56,347 bases of DNA from Phycisphaerales bacterium (GCA_009691785.1 SIAM01000012.1:1-56347); one strand, 5' to 3'. Counted from the stretch's first letter, positions 8,784 through 18,622 are shown. Notes: a model not told the origin generated them from the sequence alone. Made by a program: numbers and translations.

Positions 8784-9725
8784 CTAGCAAGCACCACAAG
8801 CCGCAGAAATACGCAGCAATTGTCCATGTTCCGCAACGTCGTGAACGCGCAGAATGGCGGCGCCTTGCCCAATGGCAACAGCAGCCGCGGCAAGTGATGC
8901 CGGCAATCGTTCGCTAGGTTGATTGCCATCGCGGGCGGCGCCAAGAAAACTTTTACGACTGAGGCCGACCATGACTGGAAATTCACTGGCGGCGATTTCA
9001 TGAAGGCGTTGCAGAAGCTCAAAATTCTGCGCGACTGTTTTGCCAAATCCAAATCCTGGATCAATGACAATGTGTTCGCGCGCAACGCCAAGCATGTTGG
9101 CGCGCTGCGCGAGAAGCAGAAGTTTTTCAAGCACTTCATGCGTGACATTGTTGTACTGCGGTGCGGAAATATATTGATCGCTGTATTGATCTTGGTCAGG
9201 CGCGCAAAGGCGATGCATGAGAATCAAACCCGCTCCATGCTTGGCGGCCAGTCGCACAAGATCGGGGTCTTCTTCGCCGGCACTGACATCGTTGACAATA
9301 TTGGCGCCAGCGTCCAGGGCCGCGGCCGCGACTGGACCCAAGGTGGTGTCAACGCTTATTGGAATGGCGCTGTGTTGACGAAGCGCGCGAATGACGGGCT
9401 GAACACGGTGAATTTGCTCCGCGGCCGAAACGCGCGTGGCGCCAGGGCGCGTGCTTTCGCCGCCAATGTCAAGCATGTCGGCGCCCTGCTCAATCATGCG
9501 CTTGCCATGCGCAATGGCTTGATCGGTTGTTGCAAATTGACCGCCGTCAGAAAAAGAATCCGGAGTGCAATTCAGAATGCCCGCAAGCAAGGGGCGCTTT
9601 GTGAATGACAATGGCGCGTGCGAGGCAATGCGCCAGTCACGCAATGATGATGGACGAAAGTGGGTCAAGAAATTTGAGATGCCGGTGTTGTTGACACTCT
9701 TTGGGCTAGAGACGTCGCGAGTCAT
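8784..9725 (-). CDS. folP: Dihydropteroate synthase
   Basis: Joins 6-hydroxymethyl-dihydropterin pyrophosphate and p-aminobenzoate in folate synthesis. The pterin-binding signatures are LLAGILNCTPDSFSDGG (about 46-62) and GADMLDIGGESTRPGA, followed by ISVDTT, NIVNDVSAG, IDPGFGFGKT and GLSRKSFLG. At 313 residues it carries about 40 extra N-terminal residues before the barrel. Its ATG is 2 bp after the stop of the upstream secreted-protein gene, so the two genes are probably one transcript, with trx following. Confidence 0.95.
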   Translation of the reverse strand: MTRDVSSPKSVNNTGISNFLTHFRPSSLRDWRIASHAPLSFTKRPLLAGILNCTPDSFSDGGQFATTDQAIAHGKRMIEQGADMLDIGGESTRPGATRVSAAEQIHRVQPVIRALRQHSAIPISVDTTLGPVAAAALDAGANIVNDVSAGEEDPDLVRLAAKHGAGLILMHRLCAPDQDQYSDQYISAPQYNNVTHEVLEKLLLLAQRANMLGVAREHIVIDPGFGFGKTVAQNFELLQRLHEIAASEFPVMVGLSRKSFLGAARDGNQPSERLPASLAAAAVAIGQGAAILRVHDVAEHGQLLRISAACGAC

Positions 9726-9727
9726 TT

Positions 9728-11596
9728 TTAGGGCGTCGTCACAGGCGACTCATTCTTTGAATCAGGCTTTGAGGGTTCATCATCTTCTTGCTGCGCCTCT
9801 TGGCGATCCGCGTAGCCTGCAACAACAACCCCAATCACATTGGTAGGAATCATTGTTGATGTTTCAATTTTCGCACTATCAACAGAGAGCGCGAAAGCAA
9901 TAGGTTCTAAATCTGGCGGCGCGTCTGGAATTTCAAATCCACCAATTGGAAACATATTGGCGGCTTGCCGCACAACATTCAGCAGCGAACCAACGCCAAC
10001 AAATGCCAACGCATCTGGCTTGGGCATCATCCAGCCACGAAGTGCGGTCATGATTGCGTCGGTTTCCAGCGAACTTGTTCCCGTTGCCGTGCTGGCAGCT
10101 TTCTGAAACACATCGGGGCGCTGACTGAATGTAACCAAAACGCCGTCAGGAAATGCTTTCACAAAGCCTTTTGGACCCTTTGGTCCATACAACAATGTTC
10201 TAAATATGCGCTCCATTGGATTTATTTTTCGCGCCAGTTGTCCATTTTTTGGCAGCGGAATTTCCTTCACGGTATAAGCGTCGACAAGCGTTCCATTTTT
10301 TAAAGCGCGGTCTTTTTCCCAAGTCACTTCTCGCTTCAGCCCATCGACTTCGCCCGAAAGAGACATCATCCATTGCTCTAAAACGGATTTGGCTTTGGCG
10401 CTCTCGGCAGATGCCATCCACAGCATGGCCTCATTTAAAAGCCCTCCGCCAACGACACCAAGTTTGCTTGGATAAATTCCAAACTGAATTGATGTAAGCA
10501 CATTTTTATTTTGTTCAACCCATCCAGGCACCTGTTCGCCACCAGGAATTTGGGCGGCAAGATCTAGGAAAGATTGAGTTCCACCAAGGCCGCCGATATC
10601 GGCTGACATAGCCGCGACAAATGGTCCGCGTGGCAAGTGATTTAAATTTGCGCCCGTGTGCGCGCCGCCGCGCGCGGATTTTCCTAATTCACTTTCAGGA
10701 TCAAGAACTGCGTATGTGCGAATCAACACGCCCAGTGGATCGACATCGATACTTGTGACCCCGTCAGTCAGACCTGACATGAGTTTCACCACGCGCTCAC
10801 TGGCCGACAAATTTCGTGGATTAAGTTTGGAATCGGATTTGGAATTCGGTTTCGATTCGGTTTCTGAATTATTTTTTTTATTTGGAGTGCTCAATTCTTC
10901 TTCCGCAGCGCGGGTTGCTTCTGGCGCATTGCTGCGCATGTCAGCCAATGATTCCGGCCCCGCCCACAAGCCTATTTCCCCATCGCATAAAATAGCGAAA
11001 CCCCGCTCGCCTAGGCGTATTTTCAACCGATCAGATAGTCCTGGTTTGGTCGCATACGAACGCGCTAACTCCGGACTTTGACTGACCACCACCCAGCCGT
11101 CGATACTTTTTGTGTAGACCGTTTTTCCTCGCCATACAAATGCGTCTGGCGCGGTTGCTGGCGCCGCTTGTAAATTTGCTTGAAGAAATTGCGCGCTATC
11201 CGTGGTCGGAATCAAGGCGCACCACTGCAATGATTTATCCGCGGTCATAACAAACCACGCAATAAACATTCCGTGATCATTCATGCCGGGTCCAACACCA
11301 AGCCAACTTTTAAGCAAATCAAGTGGCTTCATCTCAGTCAGTGCGTGCATGCGCTCCAACTTGCTTGCAAGTTCGGTCATGTCCTCGCCAAGTGATTTTG
11401 CATCTGGCACAGCAACAAGACTGACCGCGTCCACAGGCGCCAGGTTGATTGCATTTATGAACGCCGTAACGCCGGGTGTCCGTCGAACTGGAGCTTGTTC
11501 TTGGGCTTGAATGCTTGCGGTACAAAACGACAGCGCTACAAGCGAAAGAGCGCGACGCGTGGGTAAAAGATTTGGAAATGTTTGACAAATAAGCAT
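9728..11596 (-). CDS. Large secreted protein of unknown function
   Basis: 622 residues with a Sec signal peptide (RRALSLVALSFCTASIQAQ, residues 14-32). A low-complexity Ser/Lys/Asn linker at about 235-263 (NSETESKPNSKSDSK) divides the protein into two parts. The general look (repeated DAVSLVAVPD, KTVYTKSIDGWVVVSQSP, GFAILCDGEIGLW) resembles the secreted DUF3352-type proteins of planctomycetes, but I cannot confirm membership. The C-terminus is acidic and polar (QQEDDEPSKPDSKNES). It sits first in a run with folP and trx, with only 2 bp before folP; a functional link is not evident. Confidence 0.7.
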   Translation of the reverse strand: MLICQTFPNLLPTRRALSLVALSFCTASIQAQEQAPVRRTPGVTAFINAINLAPVDAVSLVAVPDAKSLGEDMTELASKLERMHALTEMKPLDLLKSWLGVGPGMNDHGMFIAWFVMTADKSLQWCALIPTTDSAQFLQANLQAAPATAPDAFVWRGKTVYTKSIDGWVVVSQSPELARSYATKPGLSDRLKIRLGERGFAILCDGEIGLWAGPESLADMRSNAPEATRAAEEELSTPNKKNNSETESKPNSKSDSKLNPRNLSASERVVKLMSGLTDGVTSIDVDPLGVLIRTYAVLDPESELGKSARGGAHTGANLNHLPRGPFVAAMSADIGGLGGTQSFLDLAAQIPGGEQVPGWVEQNKNVLTSIQFGIYPSKLGVVGGGLLNEAMLWMASAESAKAKSVLEQWMMSLSGEVDGLKREVTWEKDRALKNGTLVDAYTVKEIPLPKNGQLARKINPMERIFRTLLYGPKGPKGFVKAFPDGVLVTFSQRPDVFQKAASTATGTSSLETDAIMTALRGWMMPKPDALAFVGVGSLLNVVRQAANMFPIGGFEIPDAPPDLEPIAFALSVDSAKIETSTMIPTNVIGVVVAGYADRQEAQQEDDEPSKPDSKNESPVTTP

Positions 11597-11686
11597 GGAG
11601 GATGTTCAAAGTAAGAAGATTGTGCGAACGGTGAAATGGGGACCAAGTTCAAATTAAATCCAAATAATAACTGCAGAGAAGGTCGC

Positions 11687-12916
11687 ATGACCCTATATGA
11701 AACCTCCCTGAACAACTACTGTACGGGAGTGTTGAACCCTGAAACAATCACATGGTCTATTTCTGGAGCGGCGATTATAGGCGCCACGGCGGCGTCTTTG
11801 GCATGGTTGCTGCGCGCTTCTGGGTGGAAAAATTCTTGGATTGCCGCGGGAATATGCGCTGGCGTGTTCTTTGGACCACTGTGTTGCGCCAAAATATTTC
11901 CAGATTTTTACAATACCTTCGTGAACGGATGTGGCGACAGGCAAAAAGAATTATTTCGTTCACAACGCGCGCGCGAGGCGTTGAATGTCGCCGCTGCGAC
12001 TACGCAAACTATTCCCGCCGACTCGGTGTTGGTTGAACTTGATGCTTGGGAAAGATCCGCGCAAATTCAGCTGCAAGAAGCCAGAAGTGAATTTGATTAC
12101 GGCGCGTTATGGATCACTGCAATGTTGGCCGCCGCAGTCACCCTGGCGCGATCGCCCATGTCTGGTCGCACTCACTGGTGGCGCGGCGGTGGGTTGGCGA
12201 TTGGCGTGTGGACAGTTTTAATTCCAATTGCCGCAGTTTTGCTAATTGCAAAACTTGAAACACAAGAAGCACTAACAACCTGGAGCCTTGTCGCGGCCGC
12301 TGCGGTCGCGTTTGGCGCGGCGCTGCCGCGTGGGGCTGAACACTGGATGACCATGGGATTGCTTGAATCCAACTCGTCTGCACTTGACGCGGCAAGAGGA
12401 ACGGCGGGATTTATTTCCCTGGCCGTGGCCGTTGTTGCGGCTTGGGGAATGAGCTTTGACTCCGCTGCGGCGTGGTTGCTGCCATGGGGCACAATGTTGG
12501 CGGCATGGGGGTTGCGCGATTACCCAAATAAAATTCTTACTTTATGTGTCGGTCCCGCCACAGCTGCTTGCGTGGCAATTGCCTTGTCACGCATTGACAT
12601 TCCGAAAGAATTTGAATTCACGCCAACCGTTGGATTGTATTTCGCTGGGGAAGATTTGCGATGGATTGCCGCGGCAATTGGATTTACTTTAACGCTGTCA
12701 ATTCCATGGTTGCGTTCACTGCGGGTTTCCCTTGCAATTTCAAGCGCGCCGTTGCCACAAGCGGCCCTTGCAAGCACCGCTCTTCTGATTGGCGTGCTGC
12801 CAATTTGGATGGGGCTTTCACTGCTTGTGGCCGCAGCGGCTAGCGAGGTTCTTTCGCCGCTACGCAAAATCACCGCGAAGCATCTTGATCAGTTAATTCA
12901 CTCCAAGCCAGAGTGA
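11687..12916 (+). CDS. Polytopic membrane protein of unknown function
   Basis: The ATG at 11687 is preferred over one 51 bp upstream because GAGAAGG lies a few bases before it. The 409 residues contain about nine or ten hydrophobic segments, for example SGAAIIGATAASLAWLLRA, ALWITAMLAAAVTLA and LAVGVWTVLIPI-like stretches, and one soluble stretch near residues 90-145. The N-terminal segment holds several Cys residues, including LCC and a C near 78. No transporter or enzyme motif is recognised. It is divergent from the secreted-protein gene on the left and convergent with gpx on the right. Confidence 0.7.
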   Translation: MTLYETSLNNYCTGVLNPETITWSISGAAIIGATAASLAWLLRASGWKNSWIAAGICAGVFFGPLCCAKIFPDFYNTFVNGCGDRQKELFRSQRAREALNVAAATTQTIPADSVLVELDAWERSAQIQLQEARSEFDYGALWITAMLAAAVTLARSPMSGRTHWWRGGGLAIGVWTVLIPIAAVLLIAKLETQEALTTWSLVAAAAVAFGAALPRGAEHWMTMGLLESNSSALDAARGTAGFISLAVAVVAAWGMSFDSAAAWLLPWGTMLAAWGLRDYPNKILTLCVGPATAACVAIALSRIDIPKEFEFTPTVGLYFAGEDLRWIAAAIGFTLTLSIPWLRSLRVSLAISSAPLPQAALASTALLIGVLPIWMGLSLLVAAAASEVLSPLRKITAKHLDQLIHSKPE

Positions 12917-13007
12917 TGTTGTATATAAATTCCTGTCAAGGCTAGTTATGAAATCGCACTTCTTCGACTGAGAAAGTCTTTATCACAAACAGTTTCTTGA
13001 AACACAT

Positions 13008-13679
13008 TTAATTCAATGGGTTTTTTGCTGGAGTGTCTGTGGATTTAGCCGGTGGATTTCCTTCTGGCTTTTGATCCGCTGGGGCGACTGGCGTCAATCC
13101 CAATGCCTGCTCAATTGCCTTGACTAAAACTTTATCTTCGGGCGAGACATTGCTGGCATAAAACGCGACGGGCTGTCCTTTTTTGTTGACAAGGTATTTG
13201 CTGAAATTCCAGCCAGGCAATTTCCCAGTGCGTGTTCCAAGAAATTCATAAATATCACTTTGCCCAGAACCAGCCTTGGTTTGCTCCTTGGACAACATTG
13301 GAAACGTCACTGAGTATTTTGTGGAACAAAATTCCTTAATTTCTTTTTCGCTGCCTGGTTCTTGCCCACCAAAGTCGTTGCTGGGAATTCCAAGAACAAC
13401 AAATCCTTTGTCCTTGTATGTGTCGTACAACTTTTGCAAGCCAGCATATTGACCCGTAAAGCCGCATCGACTTGCGACATTCACCACCAGCACAACCTTG
13501 CCTTGATATTGCAAAAGATCAGCGGGTGCGCCGTCCAACATTTTGGCTTGAATGGAATACAGGTTTCGGTCCTTCCATTTATTAAGAAGTTCGGAATTTT
13601 GCGGCGCATTTTGAGCGCATGCAAAACCAGTCGCCGCCGCAATGGCTCCCAAGATTGTTGTTGCAAGTGTTGATTTCAT
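13008..13679 (-). CDS. Glutathione peroxidase family protein (Cys type), exported
   Basis: 223 residues with an N-terminal signal peptide (about 1-22). The GPx fold is clear: VLVVNVASRCGFT with peroxidatic Cys72, FGGQEPGS (104-111) and GWNFSKYLV with Trp157 and Asn158. It reduces peroxides, in bacteria usually with thioredoxin rather than glutathione. The Gln of the classical Cys/Gln/Trp/Asn tetrad is Asp102 here (SNDFGG instead of NQFG), a variant I believe is frequent in bacterial homologues. The tail after residue 200 is Pro/Lys-rich. The upstream region is shared with the divergent phosphatase-TPR gene. Confidence 0.9.
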   Translation of the reverse strand: MKSTLATTILGAIAAATGFACAQNAPQNSELLNKWKDRNLYSIQAKMLDGAPADLLQYQGKVVLVVNVASRCGFTGQYAGLQKLYDTYKDKGFVVLGIPSNDFGGQEPGSEKEIKEFCSTKYSVTFPMLSKEQTKAGSGQSDIYEFLGTRTGKLPGWNFSKYLVNKKGQPVAFYASNVSPEDKVLVKAIEQALGLTPVAPADQKPEGNPPAKSTDTPAKNPLN

Positions 13680-13746
13680 AATTTGGTCTTCGGATTCAAT
13701 CGTATTGTGGATTCATCAAATCCTATCAGTTCGTTACTATTTCATA

Positions 13747-15558
13747 GTGAGCCTATCCCAAGAAAATGATTCAAAATCCAGTGTTCCGCCACCAGGACCA
13801 TTGGTGACGGTGGATTTCGTTGATCCAAAAACAAAATTAATTTTAGATGGTGTTCGCCAGCGCGTAGCCATGTGGGGAAATATGGGCCGGACAATGACGC
13901 GCGCAATTGAGGCGGTTCAAAACGCGGATCGATTGATTGGTTCTGGTCCTGGCGCCATGGGCGCTGAATTTCGACCGAACGGCCGCCGAGTACTTCGCTT
14001 AAATGAACTTGTCGAAGAAGACCCGCTTTGGATTATTGGCGATGTGCGCGGCGATGTTATGGCGCTAGAAACAATTCTGGGGTTTATTGATGAAGCCACT
14101 CCAAAAGTAAAATCGCCGCAGATTGTATTTCTTGGCGACCTCGCTGCGGGAACTAAAGGCGACGCCGCGTGCTTGGCAATAGCGCTTGAGCGATTAGCCG
14201 CCGCTCCAACTCGCACAATTTTAATCGCTGGTGATCGTGAGTTTGCATTGAATTCAACAACCAGTGACGTGGCGGATCATCGTAAGCCTCGCGGCTTGAC
14301 TGAAATGCCTGTTGAAAAAGCGCAACAAGAAAATCTGGACATTCTCATACGCGCGTTTTCAAATCTTGTCACCAAACTTCCAGTGGCGGCAGTTTGTCCC
14401 TGTGGCATTCTGCTGGCGCACAGCGCTCCGCCGCATCATTCAATTTTGACATCTATTGAAAACGCCATTGCGCTGGAAGCGCGGCCCGACATTCTGCGAG
14501 CTTTCGCGTTTAGCCGTCTGAATGCGCGCGAACCCAAAATTGTGCCGTTGGTGAACATGGGCAGTGTTCCTAGTGTCTTGGAAGATTTTGCCGAGTCAAT
14601 GCGCGCCCTCACGCGAATTTTTGGAATGACTGTGGAGCGAATGGTGCGTGGTCAAGATGCGGCACCTGAGGGGTTCCGTTGGTTTAGAAATTATGGCGAA
14701 GGAGTTCTGTTGACCATCTCCGCCATGGCGGATGTGCTACCCAACGCGAGTGGTGGTGGCCGGAGAAAGCCGTGTGTTGCGCGTTTAAAGTCAAAACGAA
14801 TGCGCGTGGTGCAATTTGAAATTCCAGAGGAACTGTCGATCGCCGCCGAACAGATTTTTCCGCGCGCAGAGGTGATGCCCCCGCAGGAGACTTCGACGCA
14901 ATTGCCAAAGTCACCAAATTCAATCACTGAAATTCAAACCCCATTGATGAATTCTGAAATGACCAGTAATGGCGGCGCAAGAAATTTGCCGCCGATAGGC
15001 GACAGCCAGGCAGCGCAAATTCATTTTGAACGAGGAGTTCGACTACTCGCGGCTAGATCATGGCCGGGTGCTCGACAAGCATTTCAGGAAGCCAAGAGCG
15101 CCAACGCGGACATGAATGCCTGTTGCCTGAATGAAGCCGTAGCGTGCTTGTCCATGGGATTACAAGGACATCAAGATGCGCTTCGTTTATGCCGTGAATT
15201 GCTACAAAAAAACCCAAGGAATGCTTTTGCACATTTCAATATGGGAGTTTCATATTTAACAAGCGAAAGAAATCCTATCGAGGCCGGGCGCGCGTTTCGA
15301 ACCGTGACTCAGTTGTTGCCCCAGTTTGGTGATGGATGGTGGGCTTTGGGACTCGCATTTTCACTTCGTGCCGATCGCCACAACGCCGCCGATGCATTTG
15401 CGAATGCCCAAGAATACGGCTGTAAATTATCAATTCCAAGTTCATTAGAGGGAGTTATTCCCGCGCGTGAATTAACTTCTGAATTCGAGGCATTACGTGC
15501 GCGGGTTCAATATCACCCGACACCAACTGACTCTCCGGTTCCGCTTTCTGAAGCTTGA
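13747..15558 (+). CDS. Degenerate PPP-type metallophosphatase with C-terminal TPRs
   Basis: The start is placed at GTG 13747 because the same frame further upstream overlaps gpx; a start at ATG 13867 is possible. The first 300 residues follow the PPP phosphatase plan but with changed metal ligands. GDxHG reads GDVRGD (98-103), GDxxDR reads GDLAAG (130-135) and GNHE reads GDRE (162-165). A later His survives in ILLAHSAPP. A linker rich in Pro/Thr/Ser follows. From about residue 425 there are three or four TPR-like units (HFERGVRLLAARSW, NAFAHFNMGVSYL, GWWALGLAFSL). It is probably a catalytically weak or inactive scaffold. No export signal is seen with the GTG start. Confidence 0.7.
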   Translation: MSLSQENDSKSSVPPPGPLVTVDFVDPKTKLILDGVRQRVAMWGNMGRTMTRAIEAVQNADRLIGSGPGAMGAEFRPNGRRVLRLNELVEEDPLWIIGDVRGDVMALETILGFIDEATPKVKSPQIVFLGDLAAGTKGDAACLAIALERLAAAPTRTILIAGDREFALNSTTSDVADHRKPRGLTEMPVEKAQQENLDILIRAFSNLVTKLPVAAVCPCGILLAHSAPPHHSILTSIENAIALEARPDILRAFAFSRLNAREPKIVPLVNMGSVPSVLEDFAESMRALTRIFGMTVERMVRGQDAAPEGFRWFRNYGEGVLLTISAMADVLPNASGGGRRKPCVARLKSKRMRVVQFEIPEELSIAAEQIFPRAEVMPPQETSTQLPKSPNSITEIQTPLMNSEMTSNGGARNLPPIGDSQAAQIHFERGVRLLAARSWPGARQAFQEAKSANADMNACCLNEAVACLSMGLQGHQDALRLCRELLQKNPRNAFAHFNMGVSYLTSERNPIEAGRAFRTVTQLLPQFGDGWWALGLAFSLRADRHNAADAFANAQEYGCKLSIPSSLEGVIPARELTSEFEALRARVQYHPTPTDSPVPLSEA

Positions 15559-15596
15559 GTGCATTTTATGCGCTGCAAATAAACGCATTTACAATT

Positions 15597-15863
15597 TTAA
15601 AGCACGTAACGAATTCCAACGCACTTTCGCAATGTTTCCAAAAAGGTTATACGTTGCGATTCGCCATTGACGGTCGTGTCCACATTCACGGCGCACCAGT
15701 TTCCGCCTGAACTCTTTCGTAGTTGTCCCACCGTGACCGGGTGCTGTCCAAAAGTTTGGTGAATAGCTAGGTAAATATGTGATTCTTGCACCGCGATCAA
15801 ACTGTATCCCCATGCGCAAGGATATTCGAAATCTAGTCGTTCAAATGCAATTTTATTGTTCAT
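15597..15863 (-). CDS. DUF493 (YbeD-like) family protein
   Basis: 88 residues in the size range of YbeD. The match is in the pattern YPCAWGYSLIAV, then SSGGNWCAVNVDTTVN, then FLETLRKCVGIRYVL, which mirrors the YbeD pattern of a FP..F.YKV strand, S.kGnY.SV strands and a terminal hp.VkmVL. The family is a small ferredoxin-like regulatory fold with no settled function. It stands alone and is convergent with the phosphatase-TPR gene. Confidence 0.68.
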   Translation of the reverse strand: MNNKIAFERLDFEYPCAWGYSLIAVQESHIYLAIHQTFGQHPVTVGQLRKSSGGNWCAVNVDTTVNGESQRITFLETLRKCVGIRYVL

Positions 15864-16148
15864 GTATATGTTCCAGAGTGACTATCAAAAATAAAATCTG
15901 AAGGTCAACTTAAAGTTTGGATTTTCGTAAGGATTAATGAATAAATCTCCCCTACGACCGGCAAAGTTGATTTTTAGTGTTTAAACAGGCCTTAAATACA
16001 ATCATCTACAACAAATCTATGGATACACGAATACAGGACATGCTTTAGGGTTACGGCCAGCGATCAATAATTTTTATCTTGGTTACGTACAAAGAAGAAA
16101 AAATTATAAATTGAATTTTAAAATTTATTCCGGGAGTCGTGAAAAGCT
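15864..16148. other. Non-coding AT-rich spacer
   Basis: A 285-bp stretch between the DUF493 start and the aroC stop. It is markedly AT-rich compared with its neighbours. It should contain the DUF493 promoter; I can support only the weak terminator-like hairpin near its right end. No open frame of interest was found. Confidence 0.5.
16098..16128 (-). terminator. AT-rich terminator-like hairpin after aroC
   Basis: On the minus strand ATAAATT and AATTTAT form a 7-bp stem around a 9-nt loop, followed by AATTTTTTC. It begins 20 bp after the aroC stop. The stem is AT-only and therefore weak. Confidence 0.35.
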
Positions 16149-17318
16149 TCAAGCCAGCGGTAACCGGCGCGCCAATTCCATGAACGCCGCGTGGGACGCT
16201 TTCACTTGCGTCATTGAATCGCCGGAGAATTTTTCCAGGAACGCGCGCGCGATTTCAAACGCCACAACATGCTCCATGACCACGCTCGCGGCGGCAATGG
16301 CGCTGACATCGGAACGCTCATACGCGCTCATGACGGATTCCTTGGTGTTCAAATCAACGCTGGGCATTCCGCGCAACAACGTGCTGATGGGTTTCATGGT
16401 GCCGGTGACCACGACGGGCATTCCATTGGTCATGCCGCCTTCAAGTCCGCCTGCATTGTTGGTGGGCCGCACAAATCCTAAATGCGATTCGTTTTTCTTT
16501 GCCGCGTCATAATGAATTGCGTCGTGCACTTGACTGCCGGTTCGAAACGCGCACTCGCGGCCAAGACCAATTTCAACCGCCTTGAAAGCTTGAATGCCCA
16601 TCACGGCCCCGGCCAAGCGCGAGTCCAATCGCTCGTGCCACTGCGCGCAAGAGCCAAGACCAATTGGGCAATTGAACACATGCGCTTCCACAAGACCGCC
16701 AACCGTGTCCTTGTCCACCTTGGCTTGATGAATGCGATCTATCAACTGCGCGCTGGTTGCAGCGCATGGAATTCCAACGTCGCTGGCGTTGCGCGCTGCA
16801 AGTTGCGCGCTCCATGAATGCGCGGTGACTTCGCCGGACCAGCGAACATCAAGCGCGCCGCGCACAAAGCCAAATGTTTGAATGCCAAACTCGCGCAGAA
16901 AACAACTTGCAAGCGCGCCGGCGGCGACACGCGCCGCGGTTTCACGCGCGCTGGCTCGCTCAAGTGTTTCGCGGCAATCGGTGGTGAGCCACTTCACGCT
17001 GCCGGCAAGATCGGCGTGACCAGGGCGCGGGCGCGAAACAGAAGGAGTTTTTGCGGCATCATCAAGACGGTTGTCTTCATTGGGAATTCGCATGGCGATT
17101 GGACCGCCCATTGACACGCCGCGGCGAACGCCAGAAATAAATTCGGCCTTGTCGGTTTCAATACGCTGCCGCGCGCCACGACCGTAGCCAGCTTGACGGC
17201 GTTTCAATTCGCCATTGATGAAGTCGCTGTCAATGCAAAGGCCCGCGGGAATGCCCTCAACAATTGCAAGCAAACCGGGGCCGTGACTTTCACCGGCGGT
17301 GAGATAGCGCAATGTCAT
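16149..17318 (-). CDS. aroC: Chorismate synthase
   Basis: Converts 5-enolpyruvylshikimate-3-phosphate to chorismate with reduced FMN, the last shikimate-pathway step. The 389 residues start with the diagnostic TAGESHGPGLLAIVEGIPAG region (7-26). Further markers are GYGRGARQRIETD, SRPRPGHADL, RASARETAARVAAGA and NAGGLEGGMTNG. It is the third gene of an operon, 23 bp after the MFS transporter gene, which itself overlaps aroDE. Confidence 0.97.
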   Translation of the reverse strand: MTLRYLTAGESHGPGLLAIVEGIPAGLCIDSDFINGELKRRQAGYGRGARQRIETDKAEFISGVRRGVSMGGPIAMRIPNEDNRLDDAAKTPSVSRPRPGHADLAGSVKWLTTDCRETLERASARETAARVAAGALASCFLREFGIQTFGFVRGALDVRWSGEVTAHSWSAQLAARNASDVGIPCAATSAQLIDRIHQAKVDKDTVGGLVEAHVFNCPIGLGSCAQWHERLDSRLAGAVMGIQAFKAVEIGLGRECAFRTGSQVHDAIHYDAAKKNESHLGFVRPTNNAGGLEGGMTNGMPVVVTGTMKPISTLLRGMPSVDLNTKESVMSAYERSDVSAIAAASVVMEHVVAFEIARAFLEKFSGDSMTQVKASHAAFMELARRLPLA

Positions 17319-17341
17319 GCGCCCATCATACGGAGGCGTGA

Positions 17342-18622
17342 TTAAATGTGAGCGCTGGAGTTGCTTGAGCGCAAGCGCGCGCGTTCTTCATACATTGCGC
17401 CCAGACACCAAATAATTCCCGCAAGAAATACAAAAATTGGAATGGACATGTACGCATGTTTCCAACCAAAGCCTTCGGCGATCCAGCCGATCATGGGCAC
17501 GGCGGGAACATCGCCAAAAATATGCAGCGCGAAAATAGCCAGCGCCATTCCGGTGCCGCGCTCCGCCGGATTGAGAATTTGAACAAGATGCGCCTGAACT
17601 GGACCCACGCTCATGACAAGAAAGAACGCGCCAAGAGTGACGCCGCACCACATGGCCGTGACATTGGGCGCGTACAAAACAAAAAGAATTGATGCGGCCG
17701 CAAGAAAACTGGTGAGGCCACAAATCCATAAATGCGCCGTGGGCTTTCTTTGATACCACCAATCGCCAAGGAAACCGCCGGTCAATGTGCCGGTAATTCC
17801 GGTGACAACAATGATGGCGGCAAACATGACGCTGGAACTTTCAACGCTTAAATCCCAGGCTTTATCAAGATAGGTTGGCGTCCAAAAACCAAGGCTTCCA
17901 AAGCCGGCGGTTTGAAACGCGTAGCCCGCGGTGGTCCAAAGCCATCGCGGTCTAAACAAAATGCGGACCGCGTCGCGCACGGTTGGCGGCGCATTCACAA
18001 CAATGTGCGCATCCATGGCTCCGCGCTTTGGATCGCGAATGCAATAAATCATCAGCGCAAGAAAAAGTCCGGGACCGCCAGCCACAAAAAATGCCTCGCG
18101 CCAACCGTATTTGGTTCCCACCACTCCGCCAAGCGTGAAACCAATCGCAGCGCCAACTGGAATTGCGGCATTGAAGAACGCCATGGCGCGACTTTGTTTC
18201 TTGGATGGAAATTCATCGGCAAGAACCGCGGGCGCCACGCCGGCATATGCGGCTTCGCCAATTCCAGTGAAGGCGCGCATGATGAGCAAACTCCAGAAGC
18301 CCCACGCAAATCCACCAAGCAATGTGAGCACGCTCCAAAATGCAACGGCCGCCGCCAGAACATGCAGGCGCGGAAATCGGTCGGCGATGAAACCAAACGC
18401 CGGCGCGGCGATCATGTACACCACGATGAACGCGGAGTAGAGCCAGCCAGATTGCGCATGCGTCAGCGCCAAGCCACCTTGATCGATTGATTTTTCTAGA
18501 AATGGAACAAGGCTGCTGACCACGAAGCGATCGGCGTAATTAAGCAAATTCAGCAGCGAAAGCGTGACCAGCGCGATCATGGGCGCGCGCGCGTTGCGGG
18601 CCAAGTCTGAAGAATTTTTCAT
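17342..18622 (-). CDS. MFS transporter (Spinster-like) within the shikimate operon
   Basis: 426 residues with about 12 hydrophobic segments. The N-terminal LLNYADRFVVSSLVPFL and the loop GFIADRFPRLHVL after TM2 are typical of the Spinster-type MFS group. Family members carry lipids, sugars or organic anions, so the substrate cannot be deduced. Its ATG overlaps the aroDE stop by 4 bp (ATGA), which indicates translational coupling, and aroC follows after 23 bp. Context suggests traffic of a shikimate-pathway intermediate or an aromatic product, but this is inference. Confidence 0.85.
   Translation of the reverse strand: MKNSSDLARNARAPMIALVTLSLLNLLNYADRFVVSSLVPFLEKSIDQGGLALTHAQSGWLYSAFIVVYMIAAPAFGFIADRFPRLHVLAAAVAFWSVLTLLGGFAWGFWSLLIMRAFTGIGEAAYAGVAPAVLADEFPSKKQSRAMAFFNAAIPVGAAIGFTLGGVVGTKYGWREAFFVAGGPGLFLALMIYCIRDPKRGAMDAHIVVNAPPTVRDAVRILFRPRWLWTTAGYAFQTAGFGSLGFWTPTYLDKAWDLSVESSSVMFAAIIVVTGITGTLTGGFLGDWWYQRKPTAHLWICGLTSFLAAASILFVLYAPNVTAMWCGVTLGAFFLVMSVGPVQAHLVQILNPAERGTGMALAIFALHIFGDVPAVPMIGWIAEGFGWKHAYMSIPIFVFLAGIIWCLGAMYEERARLRSSNSSAHI

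Noticed and set aside
17912..18490. 192-codon plus-strand frame
   Set aside because: It is antisense to the MFS transporter and has an Arg/His-rich composition typical of shadow frames in this sequence.
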